Of a DNA stretch of 64,000 nucleotides, positions 10,801 to 22,865 are shown piece after piece. The stretch comes from Candidula unifasciata (Eukaryota; Mollusca; Gastropoda; Stylommatophora; Geomitridae): NCBI GenBank assembly GCA_905116865.2, contig CAJHNH020002502.1, forward strand, positions 454,736-518,735. The letters are read 5' to 3'. The notes beneath the pieces were generated by a model. It did no database searches and was not told the origin of the DNA. It saw only the letters and a list, made by a program, of their open reading frames with translations. Each line of letters begins with the position of its first letter. Position 1 is the first letter of the stretch. The translations under genes and the position numbers were made by a program.

Positions 10801-11375
10801 GTAGGATGGAGTTTTAGCGTAAGTACCGGCGTTTCAGCGTATATGAGATTTATTGAGGGTATAGAAGTCTACAGGAACTTTAGCGTTAGTACAGGGGTTT
10901 TCGTGTAACTACGGGAGTTTTAGCGCAATTATTGGAGTTTTAGCACCGATATAGGAGTTATAAAATGACTGGAGGAGTTATAGCGGGATCCGGAGTTTTA
11001 GTACGGGTATGGAAGTTTTTGCGTACTAAGTGGAGTTAACGCGGGATCAGGAATTTTAGCACGGGTACGGGAGTTTTAGCGTACCAGGGGAGTTATAGCG
11101 GGATCAGGAGATTCAGCAACGGTCAGTAGTTTTAGCGTAATTACGAGAGAGTTAGCGTAGGTAGCTGAGTTTTCATTAAATTAAGAAGAAGGTTTAAGGT
11201 TAGTATTGCAGTTTATAGTGTAAGTATTGGCGCTTAAATTTAAGTACAGGTGGTAAGTATTTGAGCTTTAGTGCAAGTACAAGGGTTTTAGGGTAAGTAT
11301 AAAAGTTTTATAGTAAGAACAAGGGTTTTTGTGTGCGTACATGTGTTTTAGCCTTAGTATGGAAGCTTTTGTAGA
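10801..11375. repeat. degenerate 20-22-bp tandem repeat
   Basis: About 570 bp dominated by variants of GGAGTTTTAGCGTAAGTACG, for example around 10915, 11010 and 11070, decaying toward both ends. Stops in all frames rule out a repetitive protein. Confidence 0.8.
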
Positions 11376-11454
11376 AAGATTCTCCGTACACCGTACACAA
11401 AGAGGAAAAAAGATACTGAAATCCCAAAAGATTTGAACATCAGGAAGGTTTAGC

Positions 11455-11722
11455 TAATAAACAGCGTCTTTTCTCGGAAGGTGAAATATTTTAGCCACAT
11501 CAAGCACCACGGTGGACTTTGGAAAAATAGCAGTAGGCATGGTACCAGGAAGGAAGAACAGGGGCCTGCCAGCAAGAAGATGGACGCCGGATATAGGTGA
11601 CTCCTTGGATATGAAACTGCATGAGACTAGAGCTGGCGAAAGACAGATTTTCTTTCGGGCAAACTGCTATGAGAGCGACGTTCTGCACAGAACCCACACA
11701 ATGATGAGGATAAGGGGGGGAA
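11455..11722 (+). mobile_element. LINE C-terminal fragment (RGRPARRW type)
   Basis: The 11512-11730 frame reads GMVPGRKNRGLPARRWTPDI, then DSLDMKLHE and FRANCYESDVLH. This resembles the extreme C-terminus of mollusc endonuclease/RT non-LTR elements, after the GHIKRHG module whose remnant is visible at about 11490 as SHIKHHGG in another frame. The fragment is 5' truncated and frameshifted. Confidence 0.6.
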
Positions 11723-11964
11723 CAAATTAGAAAAACTTTTTTCCGCCGTGTGGGTTCGGGGTTTCCATATTGGAGGAAACAAGAATAAACAAAATGACCC
11801 CTTACAGGCATGTAGACCGCAAATTAACGGATAATTCTTTCAAATAGGAGTGCAGCTGCCTGAGAGGCATTCTCACAAGCTTATCTCAGTGTAACATTCC
11901 AACTAGTGACATTAGACAAGGTCGTAGGGTTCAAAATAATATCTTGTCATTATATCCCATTAAG

Positions 11965-12203
11965 AAAGAGACAAACACTGTTCTTCTCTAAAGAGAAAAG
12001 AGACATTGGAGAACATGGTGACAACTGGAAAGATCAGTGGAAAAGGGGTTAGAGGCGGACCAAGAGAGATGATGATGGATGGGCTGAAACTATGTAATTT
12101 AGAGATATCATCAAGAGAGCTGTTCCAGGCAACCAGGGATAGTGATCTGTGGAGACGCATAAGCGCCTAGGCCAGTTGGCAGGGCACATGATGATGATGA
12201 GGA
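11965..12203 (+). mobile_element. LINE-3 3' fragment with ATG tail
   Basis: Plus-strand copy. It carries AAAGATCAGTGGAAAAGG, GGACCAAGAGAGATGATG, GAGAGCTGTTCCAGGCAACC and the terminal GGCACATGATGATGATGAGG. The (ATG)n tail parallels the CATCATCAT tract bordering the minus-strand copy at 26.53 kb. Confidence 0.65.
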
Positions 12204-12280
12204 TATATATTACATAGAAGTATGCCACAAACGAAATTCTTCATACATTGTCAATTAATAGTTATACATACATACCAATA

Positions 12281-12980
<700 letters not shown>

Positions 12981-13651
12981 TCACACCCACTCACACGTAC
13001 ACATGCACATACATAGTACTTACATACACACAAACACATGCACACACTTATGCACGTACCCACTCACACACACTACCACTCACACGCACACATACACATA
13101 CACAAAACCTACACACACACTTACACCTACACACACACATAGCACTCCCATACTTCCACAGATGACACAAGGCGGCGAAATCTATTCAGCGACGCGCTAG
13201 GGCAGATGTTGCAAGTGCTCTTGTCGTGGGACGCTAATTTCTCTGTTCACTCTTCATCTTCATAAAGCTGCGACAGCAACAACCAGCGAGCTCATCGAGA
13301 GAGTATGACAAAGCTGAAGAAGATCTCACGTCAGAACTCGTCAAAAGTCAAGGACTTCACATCTTGAACAAAGTGGCTGTTTTCAGTTCCTCCGAAGAGG
13401 CAAGTTGTCGTGTCCCCAAAGAAGGCGTTGTCAATGCCTGGTGTTGAAGGAGAAGACTGACAAGTCACATCAGAGGTTCAGCGTCGAACATCGAACGTGC
13501 CCAGTGTGAAGCTGTGTACATTGAAAGAGATTTAGCGTATAATTTCCATCTATTATTGCAGCCACGTTGTGGGAGAGATGGGTGCTGTAATTTCCCGCTG
13601 TCTCTGCACAGAAAGTGAGCCTCAAATATGATTAAGTGGACGAGAAAGGAA
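12981..13651. other. CA-rich shoulder then unassigned sequence
   Basis: 12981-13140 is an imperfect CA/ACAC-rich shoulder of the microsatellite; the remainder shows nothing recognisable. Confidence 0.5.
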
Positions 13652-13673
13652 GGGGGGGGGGGGGGGGGGGGGG
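13652..13673. repeat. poly(G) tract, 22 bases
   Basis: Uninterrupted G run. Confidence 0.95.
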
Positions 13674-13822
13674 ATGGGGGGATGAAGCAGTGCAAGGATG
13701 GAATGTGTACTAACACAACTCAAAATTCTGTTGTCGATGGTTCGTGAATAGAAGTATTAAAGGGGGGATAATTTGTATGCATTTGTGTCGGCACAAAAAA
13801 GAAGGGGGAGGAAGCTCGGGGT

Positions 13823-13848
13823 GGGGGGGGGGGGGGGGGGGGGGGGGG
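13823..13848. repeat. poly(G) tract, 26 bases
   Basis: Second long G run within 200 bp of the first. Confidence 0.95.
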
Positions 13849-14149
13849 AGAGATAATATGTATGGGTTTTTAACATAACGTGTCTACATGCTGAGTTGCT
13901 ATTAAGTTCTTGACTTCGGAGATTTATAGAATAAAGTGCAATTGTAGGTGTTGTTGTTAGACGCTTGATGTTGATTTTTCTGAACTAGAAGAGCTCTTCA
14001 CTGACGCGTTGTTTCCTCGCCTACACTTTTCCACTTCGTTGACATGTGTCAATGATCTTTTCACACGCAAACATTGTCTTCTCTCCAGTTCTAGAGCCAT
14101 AAATGTCAAGTATTCCTTGTTTTTCTTTTAATCAGTTTAGTTGTGAACA

Positions 14150-14350
<201 letters not shown>

Positions 14351-14438
14351 ATGCTTTGACCGCCAAGCCACTGCGACTTCTGTATGCAGTAATGGCCAAC
14401 AGTTGAAGACCACCTAGTAGATAATGGAAATTATTTAT

Positions 14439-14478
<40 letters not shown>

Positions 14479-14644
14479 TTTATTTATATATGTGCGTGTG
14501 TATGTGGGAGGGTGGGGCCGACAGGACATTTTTGAGGGGGGGGGGGATTGACAGGGTATTTTCTGCAGCAGTTACCACCAAAGCTTGTTACGCCACCGCT
14601 TATTTGTACGGTGGCGGTTGGTTCCTTCCTTCAGAGTGCAACCA
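14351..14644. other. CA/TA dinucleotides and G-rich possible MITE end
   Basis: CA then TA dinucleotides lie at 14438-14480. From 14514 a block with GACAGGACATTTTTGAGG and GTTACGCCACC resembles the right half of the element at 60.06-60.27 kb. No left terminus is visible. Confidence 0.4.
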
Positions 14645-14918
14645 GGGTTCTCCTGCGTCGAAAACAAGAATAGTTCACTGGCTTCCGAACAAGCATGTTG
14701 TTGGACTAGACTGATTAGGGGCATTATTAGAAGTCAGAGTACATCTACCGGAGAGGCAAGGAACCAAGAGACTGCACACAAAAAAGCCAAATCTGTAAAA
14801 GGAATGTGCATACAACACTCAGGTTCTGGAACAAGCCTAAAATCCCAAGGTGGACGAACACCCAAAACTTGCCGCCTGAGTTTACAGCCGGTGCAGAAGA
14901 AGAAAAGGAAGAAGAAGT
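14645..14918 (+). mobile_element. SINE A, variant subfamily with GAA tail
   Basis: Plus-strand copy ending GCCGGTGCAGAAGAAGAAAA. It carries the variant middle GGGGCATTATTAGAAGTC and GTACATCTACCGGAGAGG. The same variant is shared only with the copy at 40.2 kb, which marks a subfamily. Confidence 0.85.
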
Positions 14919-15602
14919 AATATGTCAGAGCTAGGCGCCCTTTATTACTATTACGGCACAAGCGCAGCTGTTGCCGGCCAACACCTAGGACACCCGCATT
15001 ACCGCCGGTTCGCCACTGCATCCATCAGACCAGATATAACCACGATATGCGACTAGACAGTGCAACTACAACTGACATAGTGCTATATTCACCAGCGGAT
15101 AGAGACATACACCTGTTGCCAACGAGGGCACTATAGATATTGTATCGTCGCAGCCTGCTGTGCTTATGTGTACCGTCAAAGTATATATATATTGGTTTGC
15201 GTGTTCAGATGTGTACCATAGCCATATGATCATCACCACCAGCTGCATTTATGTTGTGGTCATCATAGTATATTGGTGCGTGTGAGTGTGTATATGTGTG
15301 CTGTGTGTGCGCGTGTATGTGTGCGTACATCTGTGTGGAAAAGCATGATGTCGTTATTTGACCGCTGTTGAGTTTATAAAGGGGACGCATGCTAAAAAAA
15401 ATGAACCCAGCAAGAGCTGTGAAAATGCAATCCACAACAGTGCAAACTGACGTTGTGAAAGCATGATTACAAGTCACGAAGGAAGTTACGGTGAAAGTCC
15501 TTCTTCAGCAAAAATGAGGGGTCATAATTGAGCAAAATTAGCTGAGGGCGTTTTTAGATTAGGCTGTTTTCAGTACTGTATTATCTATTACTATCTCCGT
15601 AT
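14919..15602. other. unassigned stretch with GT-rich patch
   Basis: Imperfect GT-rich segment at 15272-15330; otherwise nothing recognised. Confidence 0.4.
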
Positions 15603-15906
15603 GGGTTCCAAGTCTAAACTGTGAGAAAAACAATAGACCCTCTGCCTCCATAACAAGCATGTCATAGGAGTCGACTAACTAGGAGCTTCCTTCGAAGCCG
15701 TAGTGCGGTTTGCCCGAGCGACAATGAACAACCAGCTGCACACAAAAAAAGCCAGTAAAACTGATGTACAGGGAAAATTCAGGCTATGACACAAAGATAA
15801 AGTCCAAAAAGACGAACAACCACGACTTTACGCTGGAGCTTCCAGCCGGTAAACAGAAGTCGAAGGAAAAAAAAAGAAGAAGAAAAAGAAGAGGAAGAAG
15901 AAGAAA

Positions 15907-15937
<31 letters not shown>

Positions 15938-16132
15938 AGAAGAAGAAGAAGAAGAAGAAGAAGAAGAAGAAGAAGAAGAAGAAGAAGAAGAAGAACAAGA
16001 ACAAGAACAAGAACAAGAACAAGAAGAACAAGAAGAAGAAGAAGAAGAAGAACAAGAAGAAGAAGAACAAGAAGAAGAAGAACAAGAAGAACAAGAAGAA
16101 GAAGAACAAGAAGAAGAACAAGATGAAGAAAT
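15603..16132 (+). mobile_element. SINE A with a 265-bp GAA/CAA tail
   Basis: Body 15603-15868. It shares the variant CCCGAGCGAC with the copy at 45.5 kb. The end GCCGGTAAACAGAAGTCGAAG passes without a break into (GAA)n, then interspersed GAACAA units to 16132. The Arg/Lys- and Phe-rich frames here are microsatellite translations. This is one of the clearest cases of a long GAA microsatellite growing from the SINE A tail. Confidence 0.88.
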
Positions 16133-16202
16133 CTGTTGCTACTGTACTGTACGCTTTGATAATGTTTTGAAAGACATGTTTCGGTAACGTGGACTATTAA
16201 CG

Positions 16203-16483
16203 ACAGAATGGAAAGAGCTAAGAAATTAAAAAATGATATACAACTATAAGAAAGAGGCTGTCGATGCTCTTTGGGTCATTTGATAAGAAGAGAAGCATCG
16301 GAGAACTGTGGTGAACTGAAAGATCAACAGTAGCAGAGGCAGACCTATGACGATGCTTAAAGGTCTGAAGCAATGGCATCGTGGAGCGTCATCAGTGGAA
16401 TTGAGTTGAAATACCAGGGACTGAGGCCTCTAGAGAGACATGAGCGTCTACGTCGCTAAGTTGGGCACATGATGACAAAGATA
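16203..16483 (+). mobile_element. LINE-3 3' fragment, decayed
   Basis: Same order of blocks as the copy at 11.97-12.20 kb: a FFGHLIRRE-like segment at about 16260, TGAAAGATCAACAG, GGCAGACCTATGACGATG, ACCAGGGACTGAGG and GGGCACATGATGACAAAG. Heavily mutated. Confidence 0.55.
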
Positions 16484-16549
16484 CTGTACCCTTAGTTTGC
16501 GTGAGGAGCATTTGAGTTATTATGACCTCCAAGTGGCTATGCTGAAAGT

Positions 16550-16645
16550 ATCTGTAAAACGGATGTGCATGCAAACTCAGGTTATGGATCAAAGTCCAAA
16601 AGCAGACAACCAATCAACATTTTTCGCTGGACTTTACAGCTGCTG
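16550..16645 (+). mobile_element. SINE A 3' half fragment
   Basis: Retains CTGTAAAACGGATGTGCATG, CTCAGGTTATGGA and CGCTGGACTTTACAGCTG; the 5' half and tail are lost. Confidence 0.7.
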
Positions 16646-16765
16646 AGATGTTGGCTACTCGCTTCACATGCAGATGCACGCTGACTCCGAAACATCGCTG
16701 CACCCCCCCCCCACCCACCCGCACCCTACCTTTTACATACACTCCTCCCCACACCGCAATCCTAC

Positions 16766-16775
<10 letters not shown>

Positions 16776-16796
<21 letters not shown>

Positions 16797-16801
16797 GGGG
16801 G
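16776..16801. repeat. poly(G) tract, 26 bases
   Basis: Follows a T run directly. Confidence 0.95.
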
Positions 16802-17481
16802 TGGGGATTAATTTTCGATAGATGCTTGTCAGAATCGGACGTTCTGAAGCACAAGCCTCTCGAAACTTTGCAACATAACTCGCTTTATGACATTTTTATG
16901 CAGTACAACAGTTAAACTCACAATCTTCTATAAAATTAGCCTTCAAACAAAAACAATAATCATACTGAGTATATCTTAATGGCATATAAATGAGCCTACT
17001 TGACGTTTGTTCCTACTTTTATTGTCCACACACAATGCACACATGCAGAAATAAACAATCTTATAATATGAATAATAAACATCTCTGAACAATCCAAATT
17101 ACGACATGGAAATAAATATGAAAGGAAGTCATGGAACCGCAGTATTGAATCATTCATAAAATAAATAGTTCAAGGCAAAGATATTTCTTCAACCAATTAT
17201 CAATGTGTGTGTGACCCTATATGCGAGGGAAGTAGGGTTGGTGGACTCTTATTTCTTATTCTTCTGTTCCGATTCACTTGTTTAAATGGAATTGTTCGTT
17301 TTCCTTTAGGCTTTATAGCATGATACTCCAGCAATCACCAGAGAAAGAAAAAACCCATATCTTGACAATGATGTGTGTTGAATAGACTGTTTGAGCGTGT
17401 GTTTAATTAAGCGAGCGAGTCAATCAAGAGGTACTTGGTTGGTTCTGAATTTCACAGAAGACCGAGTTTCTACTCCTGATT
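16802..17481. other. unassigned AT-rich stretch
   Basis: No supported feature. Confidence 0.4.
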
Positions 17482-17540
17482 CCATCTTCTTGTTCTGCGT
17501 TCACGATTGTGAACTCCGGCGGAAAGTATTGGGACATAAG
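17482..17540 (-). mobile_element. SINE A 3' end fragment
   Basis: Only the sense 3' end survives: CTGCGTTCACGATTGTGAAC and CTCCGGCGGAAAGTATTGGG on the plus strand. Confidence 0.65.
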
Positions 17541-17574
17541 AGTGCGGATGCCTAATAAGACCAGCCTTCATCAG

Positions 17575-17795
17575 TCTGAGCCTTTAGGTAGTAACTTTCC
17601 GTCCTTTTCAGGATGCAATTCTTCGTTATTTGAAGCCTTACTCTGGCTCTTGCCAGGGGTCGCAATATAGCCTGGCCATAAATATGGAATAAAGGCTAAA
17701 CGCGGTTTCTGGGACCTCTCCACGGTGATCCTCACCCACATGGTGGCACATTGTGTCATCGGATGTTTATCGCTTGTGTGATGTCCTGGTGGGGT
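17575..17795 (-). repeat. dispersed repeat family G, copy 2
   Basis: Inverted relative to 1262-1445 and somewhat longer. A 62-codon minus frame (MWVRITVERSQKPRLAF...) spans it, but the frame is not preserved in the first copy, so coding is not supported. Confidence 0.55.
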
Positions 17796-17976
17796 AGAAA
17801 GTCAGTCAGTCAGTTTGAACCTTCAATACATTCAGCGTTCGGACGGCACAAAAGGTCACCGGAACGACATGACTAATTTCCGTTGAGTCACCCCATCTAA
17901 GTGGCACTCATACAAAATCGCATCAATATAATCATGAGTATTATAATTATTATAATTCAAGTTTTATTTCAGGAAT

Positions 17977-18257
17977 CCCTGTGTGGATTCCGGGGTCACA
18001 TTATAGGGAAAACAAGAATAGACCCACTGACTCCTCAGCAAACATATCGCAAGGGTCGACTAATTCGGCGCTTCGTTCAAAAAAGGATTGCATCTGCCTG
18101 GATGTCAGGGAACCAACAGTCTGCATACAAATAAGGAAGACATGCAAAACGGGTACACACACAAAACTCAGGTCCTGGAACAAAGGCAAAGTTCAGAAAT
18201 GTGACGAACAACCACGTCTTTCCGCTGGGGTTACAGTCGGTGAACGCCAACAATATG
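17977..18257 (+). mobile_element. SINE A, near full length
   Basis: Runs from GTGTGGATTCCGGGGTCAC to CAGTCGGTGAACGCCAACAA. The tail is CAA-like rather than GAA. Target duplication not identified. Confidence 0.85.
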
Positions 18258-18459
18258 TCAGAAAGATCACTAAGGTAAAATATGAAGAGATTTTATATTT
18301 TCGGACCCACCATGCTGCAAAATTTGAGTTGATTGCTATATGTTTCGGTACTAATGACAGTCAACATTTTAAAACAATAAGATCAGTGTGGTGCAAAGCT
18401 GTAGTGGTGACAGCCTTAGAACTTCTCTCCTTTGACGCACAGCAGGGATTTACATAAGC

Positions 18460-18715
18460 AGGACATAATACTTATCAAGTAAAACCATTACATGAGATAT
18501 AAGGAGTACAACCACAGTTATACGCACAGTTACACACAGAAGACAGGACATAATACTTATCAAGTAAAACCATCACATGAGATATAAGGAGTACAACCAC
18601 GATTACACGCATAATTACACACGGAAGACATGACATAATACTCATTAAGTAAAACCATCACATGAGATATAATGAGTACAACCACGATTACACGCACAAT
18701 TACACGCAGAAGACA
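18460..18715. repeat. 85-bp tandem repeat, 3 copies
   Basis: GACATAATACTTATCAAG recurs with starts at 18460, 18545 and 18630, giving an exact 85-bp period. Internal ACATGAGATATAAGGAG and ATTACACGCA blocks recur in register. Confidence 0.93.
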
Positions 18716-18817
18716 GGAAAATAGACCACAACTCTTGGCACAACAAACGATTTAAGCCATTTAATTTGGCGCAAATAAAAAAAAAAAGGCCACAATAATT
18801 AAAACTGAGGCTAGGAC

Positions 18818-19126
18818 GTGTTCACGTTTCCCGGCCCATCTACACCCTTTATTAGTCCAATCTAGGCCAGATGGGTGTCACTTGTAATGCTTTCTTCGAA
18901 AAGAGTCTCTCGTGTGATCTAGGTTGAGGCTATGGCTAGGGGGGTTTGGGTTAGGGTCAGTTCTACATGTTCTGGGGTCGTTTAAAGCTGTGTTGTCGTG
19001 TAGTATAGAACATACGACATCGATGTAGTTGGGGGTAAGACCAAGTGACACCCCTCTGACGAAAATAGTCTGAGAAAGTATAAATGGAACGTCAGGTAGT
19101 GTGTAGATGGGCCGGGAAACGGGAGT
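18818..19126 (+). mobile_element. MITE with about 28-bp terminal inverted repeats, copy 1
   Basis: Left end at 18820 carries CGTTTCCCGGCCCATCTAC and the right end (19099-19126) its reverse complement. The interior includes TGATCTAGGTTGAGGCT and TTCTACATGTTCTGG. A second copy in the opposite internal orientation lies at 59652-59946. TAGGAC occurs just outside both ends, a possible duplication. Superfamily unknown. No coding sequence. Confidence 0.75.
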
Positions 19127-19419
19127 AGGACCTAGAATACACACTGTTGAACGTGGTCAACACTTCTCCCGCCCATTTCTTTTCTAGCCGTTCAGCTTGT
19201 TACAGGACTTTAATGCCTCATGCATATCCATTTTCCAGCCCTGGCTTATTTGTGTGTGCAGACTGTTAGTTCCTTTCCTGAAAGGTAGATACGTATAGAC
19301 TCTTCCTATATTGGCAAAACTCTACGTAGGCAAGCTGTTGCTGTTTCTAGGATGACCACGGAGAGGTGTATATATGTCTTGACTGGAATGAACATAATAT
19401 ATACGATAGGTTAGGTTAA

Positions 19420-19645
19420 TTGCGTATCCTTTACAGGACGTTGCAGAACCAACCCCAACAGCCTCTGGCTATTGTCTGGTTTTTCTAGGCAATTTACGTC
19501 TAGTAGTTTGCCATTGCTTACTGGGCGGTCGGCTTTCTTGATACCACTGTCGAAACCAAAGCAAGGCGCATGGCCCGCAGCTGGAATCAAAACCGGCATC
19601 TCGGCATTACGAAGCGTTCGTATCGACTTGGCCACAAAGCCGACT
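19420..19645 (-). mobile_element. SINE F (tRNA-like)
   Basis: Minus-strand copy. The sense strand has a B-box-like GGTTTTGATTCC, then TTTGGTTTCGACAGTGG, CAATGGCAAACTACTAGACG, TAGAAAAACCAG and the terminal GTAAAGGATACGCAA. Copies recur at 21.5, 22.9, 23.0, 23.2, 23.4 and 37.5 kb. Confidence 0.75.
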
Positions 19646-19928
19646 AGATACGAGAGTTGATCAAATATTTCTATCACTACTGGTCAGACTTCAACACAGG
19701 AGGGATGTTATCAATTATTTCATTGACGTCTGGCAAGTGGACAGGCAGAATGCTGTTAAATGATCCTATCACCGGTTCATGATCATAACTCCAGGTGTGC
19801 ATGGGCGTGTGTGTGTGGTGTGTGTGTGTCTGTGTGTTTGCTACTGTATTCGAGAGTGAGGGGGGATGCATGGATGTAGATTTTGTGAATGTAGATGTGT
19901 GTGTATGGGTGGGCAAACGGGCGTATGA
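19549..19928 (+). repeat. duplicated block Y, first copy
   Basis: Near-identical to 21472-21862 through the SINE F end, TCAGACTTCAACACAG, TGTTATCAATTATTTCATTG, ATGATCCTATCACC and the GT-rich segment ending GGGCAAACGGGCGTATGA. The two copies differ by small indels, including an extra stretch around GGACTGCACATGCAG in the second. Confidence 0.9.
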
Positions 19929-20466
19929 ATATGTGAATGGATATGTGTATTTGTGTCTGTGTAAATGTGTGTTTGTGTGTTCATATGTGTCTGTCTGAGG
20001 CTTGAAATGGGTGGGGATTGGAGTATACATGTGAATGATTTATATCTGTCTACAAACACCCCGCTGTTGTTTGTATTGTATTGTCTTTCTAAAGCTCTCG
20101 GCCCTCCCCAAACTTGAATGATTTCTCCAATCTTGTGGTGAGATTTCAGAGTCATAACTGTGTGCCAATTAAAGGTTCAATAAGTAACCGCAAATTGTAG
20201 ATTGCACCTAGGTAGGTGAGTCTCTAATGATCCATTCTGAGCATGGGGATTGTGTAACTTGGCGCTGTGTAATAATCTGTCTGGTTCTTTAGTGTCTGTC
20301 ACTTGGCGGTTTTTATGCGACCGCTAGGCCTGTGTATGTTTGTTTAATCATTCATTGAAAGGAACATCGAAAGAATGGTCAAATTTTGATACCATAACTT
20401 TTTCGAAGACCATCAAAGTGTATTTGATTTATAAATCATCCGTCTACATTAAGTTATCGCCTCGTT

Positions 20467-20516
<50 letters not shown>

Positions 20517-21204
20517 TGTGTGTATGTTTCCCCATGTGTTGACTGTTGTGTTTCTCTTTGCATAGTGAAAAAAATGATAAGAATCTCGTGAATACTTTTA
20601 ACGAAGGTGTAAATAATCGGATAACCTTTTCTTTGTGAAAGTTTACATGTAATTACAAGGTTTTGACAAAATTCTGCTCGGTGTCTTCAGGCAGACAAAG
20701 ACAAACACGCGTAAGCAGCTAGAGATGCCTCCCCGCCTATGCCTACAGCTAAAGGCGAATTTGGTTAAGTTTGTCCAAACTTGTTTCTACAAATTATCAC
20801 CTCCGTCACTGGAATCAAAATGTCAACACTAACCTTTGTCCACTCACTCTTTAGTTGTTTTTATTGATGTCCAATGTTTACCTCCTGTGAGGATTGACCG
20901 GACTAACAACCACGCACCTCAAGACAAAGAAAGTGAAATATAATAGGGCACTCGATGAACGAAGCCTGCAGACAGTACACAAGCAAATGATATAAGCAGA
21001 GTCTTTGTCAAGAAAAATAATAGTTTGTCTCACTGTTTGTCCGAGGAAGTAACTCTGTCGTGGCTGTTTGCAGCGTGGCTATGATATTTGTGCCTTTCGA
21101 CCGACACATCTAAGTTCTTCAGGCATTTAATGTCTCATCAGCCTTCCCCAAAAAATAGTTTAACTTAGTTAACTACAAACAATTAAACGTATAAAAGTCA
21201 AACT
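19929..21204. other. unassigned stretch with (GT)n
   Basis: A perfect GT run occupies about 20470-20513. The rest shows no supported gene or repeat. Confidence 0.45.
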
Positions 21205-21475
21205 GCCACACTTCGTAACTTTTCTTGGGGTTAAATTCCACCTACTTTGTCGTTTTTATTAGACCAAGAACATTGGGTTCTGAGATCCTATTGGGTGGGG
21301 GGGGGGCGGTGGGGGGAGGGGGGGGGGGTTCGGGGTCGAAGACAATAGACCAAAGCCCCATGGGGAGCATGAGGTAAGAGGCAAATAATTAGAGGTTTTC
21401 AAAGATAGGATGTGTTGGGTTAAGGGACACATATGTCACGGCCTAGCTGTAAACCACAACGCAATGTGGTAGTCG
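21205..21475 (+). repeat. direct repeat X, left copy
   Basis: Almost identical to 21865-22129. It contains a degraded SINE A 5' piece (GACAATAGACCAAAGCCC, GAGCATGAGGTAAGAGG) and a G-rich tract that differs in length between the copies. Confidence 0.92.
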
Positions 21476-21862
21476 AAACCAAAGCAAGGCATATGGTCCG
21501 CAGCTGGGATCAAACCCGGCATCCCGGCATTACGAAGCGTTCGTATCGACTTGGCCACAAAGCCGACTAGATACGAGAGAGTTGATCAAATATTCCTACC
21601 ACTACTGGTCAGACTTCAACACAGCAGGGATGTTATCAATTATTTCATTGAGGACTGCACATGCAGTGGACAGGCAGAGTGCTGTTAAATGATCCTATCA
21701 CCAGTTCATGATCATAACTCCAGGTGTAGGTATCTGTGTGCATGGGCGTGTGTGTGTGTGTGTGTGTGTGTCTACGTGTTTTCAAGTGTATTCGAGAGGG
21801 AGGGGGAGTGTGGATTTTGTGAGTGTAGCTTTGTATGGGTGGGCAAACGGGCGTATGAGTTT
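21472..21862 (+). repeat. duplicated block Y, second copy, between X repeats
   Basis: Second copy of 19549-19928, lying exactly between the two X repeats. It opens with the end of a SINE F and closes with the GT-rich segment. Confidence 0.9.
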
Positions 21863-21864
21863 AT

Positions 21865-22129
21865 GCCACACTTCGTAACTTTTCTTGGGTTGAAATTCCA
21901 CCTACTTTGTCGTTTTTATTAGACCAAGAACATTGGGTTCTGAGATCCTATTGGGTGGGGGGGGGGGGGGGGTTTGGGAGGTTCGGGGGTGGAAAACAAT
22001 AGACCAAAGCCCCATGGGGAGCATGAAGTAAGAGGCGAATAATTAGAGGTTTTGGAAAATAGGATGTGTTGGGTTAAGGGACACATATGTCACAACCTAG
22101 CTGTAAACCACAACGCAATGTGGCAGTCG
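21865..22129 (+). repeat. direct repeat X, right copy
   Basis: Right copy of X. It begins TGCCACA and ends TGTGGCA, a 7-bp inverted terminus; the left copy ends TGTGGTA. Confidence 0.92.
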
Positions 22130-22335
22130 CATTTTCAAGAGAAAACGTGGGGGGGGGGGAAGAAAAATAAATGAATAAAGAAGGAAGGAAAGAAAACCAT
22201 TCTGTCCTTATGTAAGCGGGTGATTACTGTCGGCCAAGCGTATGTTAATTTTCGGCCGGCGTCCAGTTGGAGTCAATATCGGACATCCTGAGCTGGAAGT
22301 TGTGTAATGTTAGTCTGAAAGTGATAGGCTAGTTC

Positions 22336-22715
22336 AAATGTGACTACTCTAGGAAGTTTGGAAACACTGTGACAAGATAAATGTGACTACTCTAGGAAGT
22401 TTGGAAACACTGTGACAAGATAAATGTGACTACTCTAGGAAGTTTGGAAACACTGTGACAAGACAAATTTGACTACTCTAGGAAGTTTGGAAACACTGTG
22501 AAAAGATAAATGTGACTACTCTAGGAAGTTTGGAAATAATGTGACAAGATAAATGTGACTACTCTAGGAAGTTTGGAAACACTGTGACAAGACAAATGTG
22601 ACTACTCTAGGAAGTTTGAAAACACTGTGAGAAGACAAATGTGACTACTCTAGAAAGTTTGGAAACACTGTGACATGACAAATGTGACTACTCTAGAAAG
22701 TCTGGAAACATTGTG
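22336..22715. repeat. 43-bp minisatellite, about 9 copies
   Basis: TGTGACTACTCTAGGAAG recurs every 43 bp from 22338. Sporadic substitutions (AAATAATG, TAGAAAG) mark individual units toward the right end. Confidence 0.95.
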
Positions 22716-22865
22716 ACTCGTCCAGCAAACCGACAGTAGGTTATTTAGTGCTTGTAGAAAAATGAAGAGGTATTTCGAACTGACTATTTTGAGGGCCAGT
22801 TCCAAAGATCTGTTTCTGCCCTGACGCTGCGTGGCTGCCAAACATGGACCGCGAAGGCCCAGCAG

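Noticed and set aside
18935..18960. Telomeric TTAGGG repeat
   Set aside because: Only one TTAGGG in a G-rich stretch inside a MITE.
21205..22129. LTR retrotransposon or TRIM with X as the LTRs
   Set aside because: The interior is a copy of nearby sequence containing SINE F and a GT tract. There is no primer-binding site or polypurine tract, and the flanks do not duplicate.
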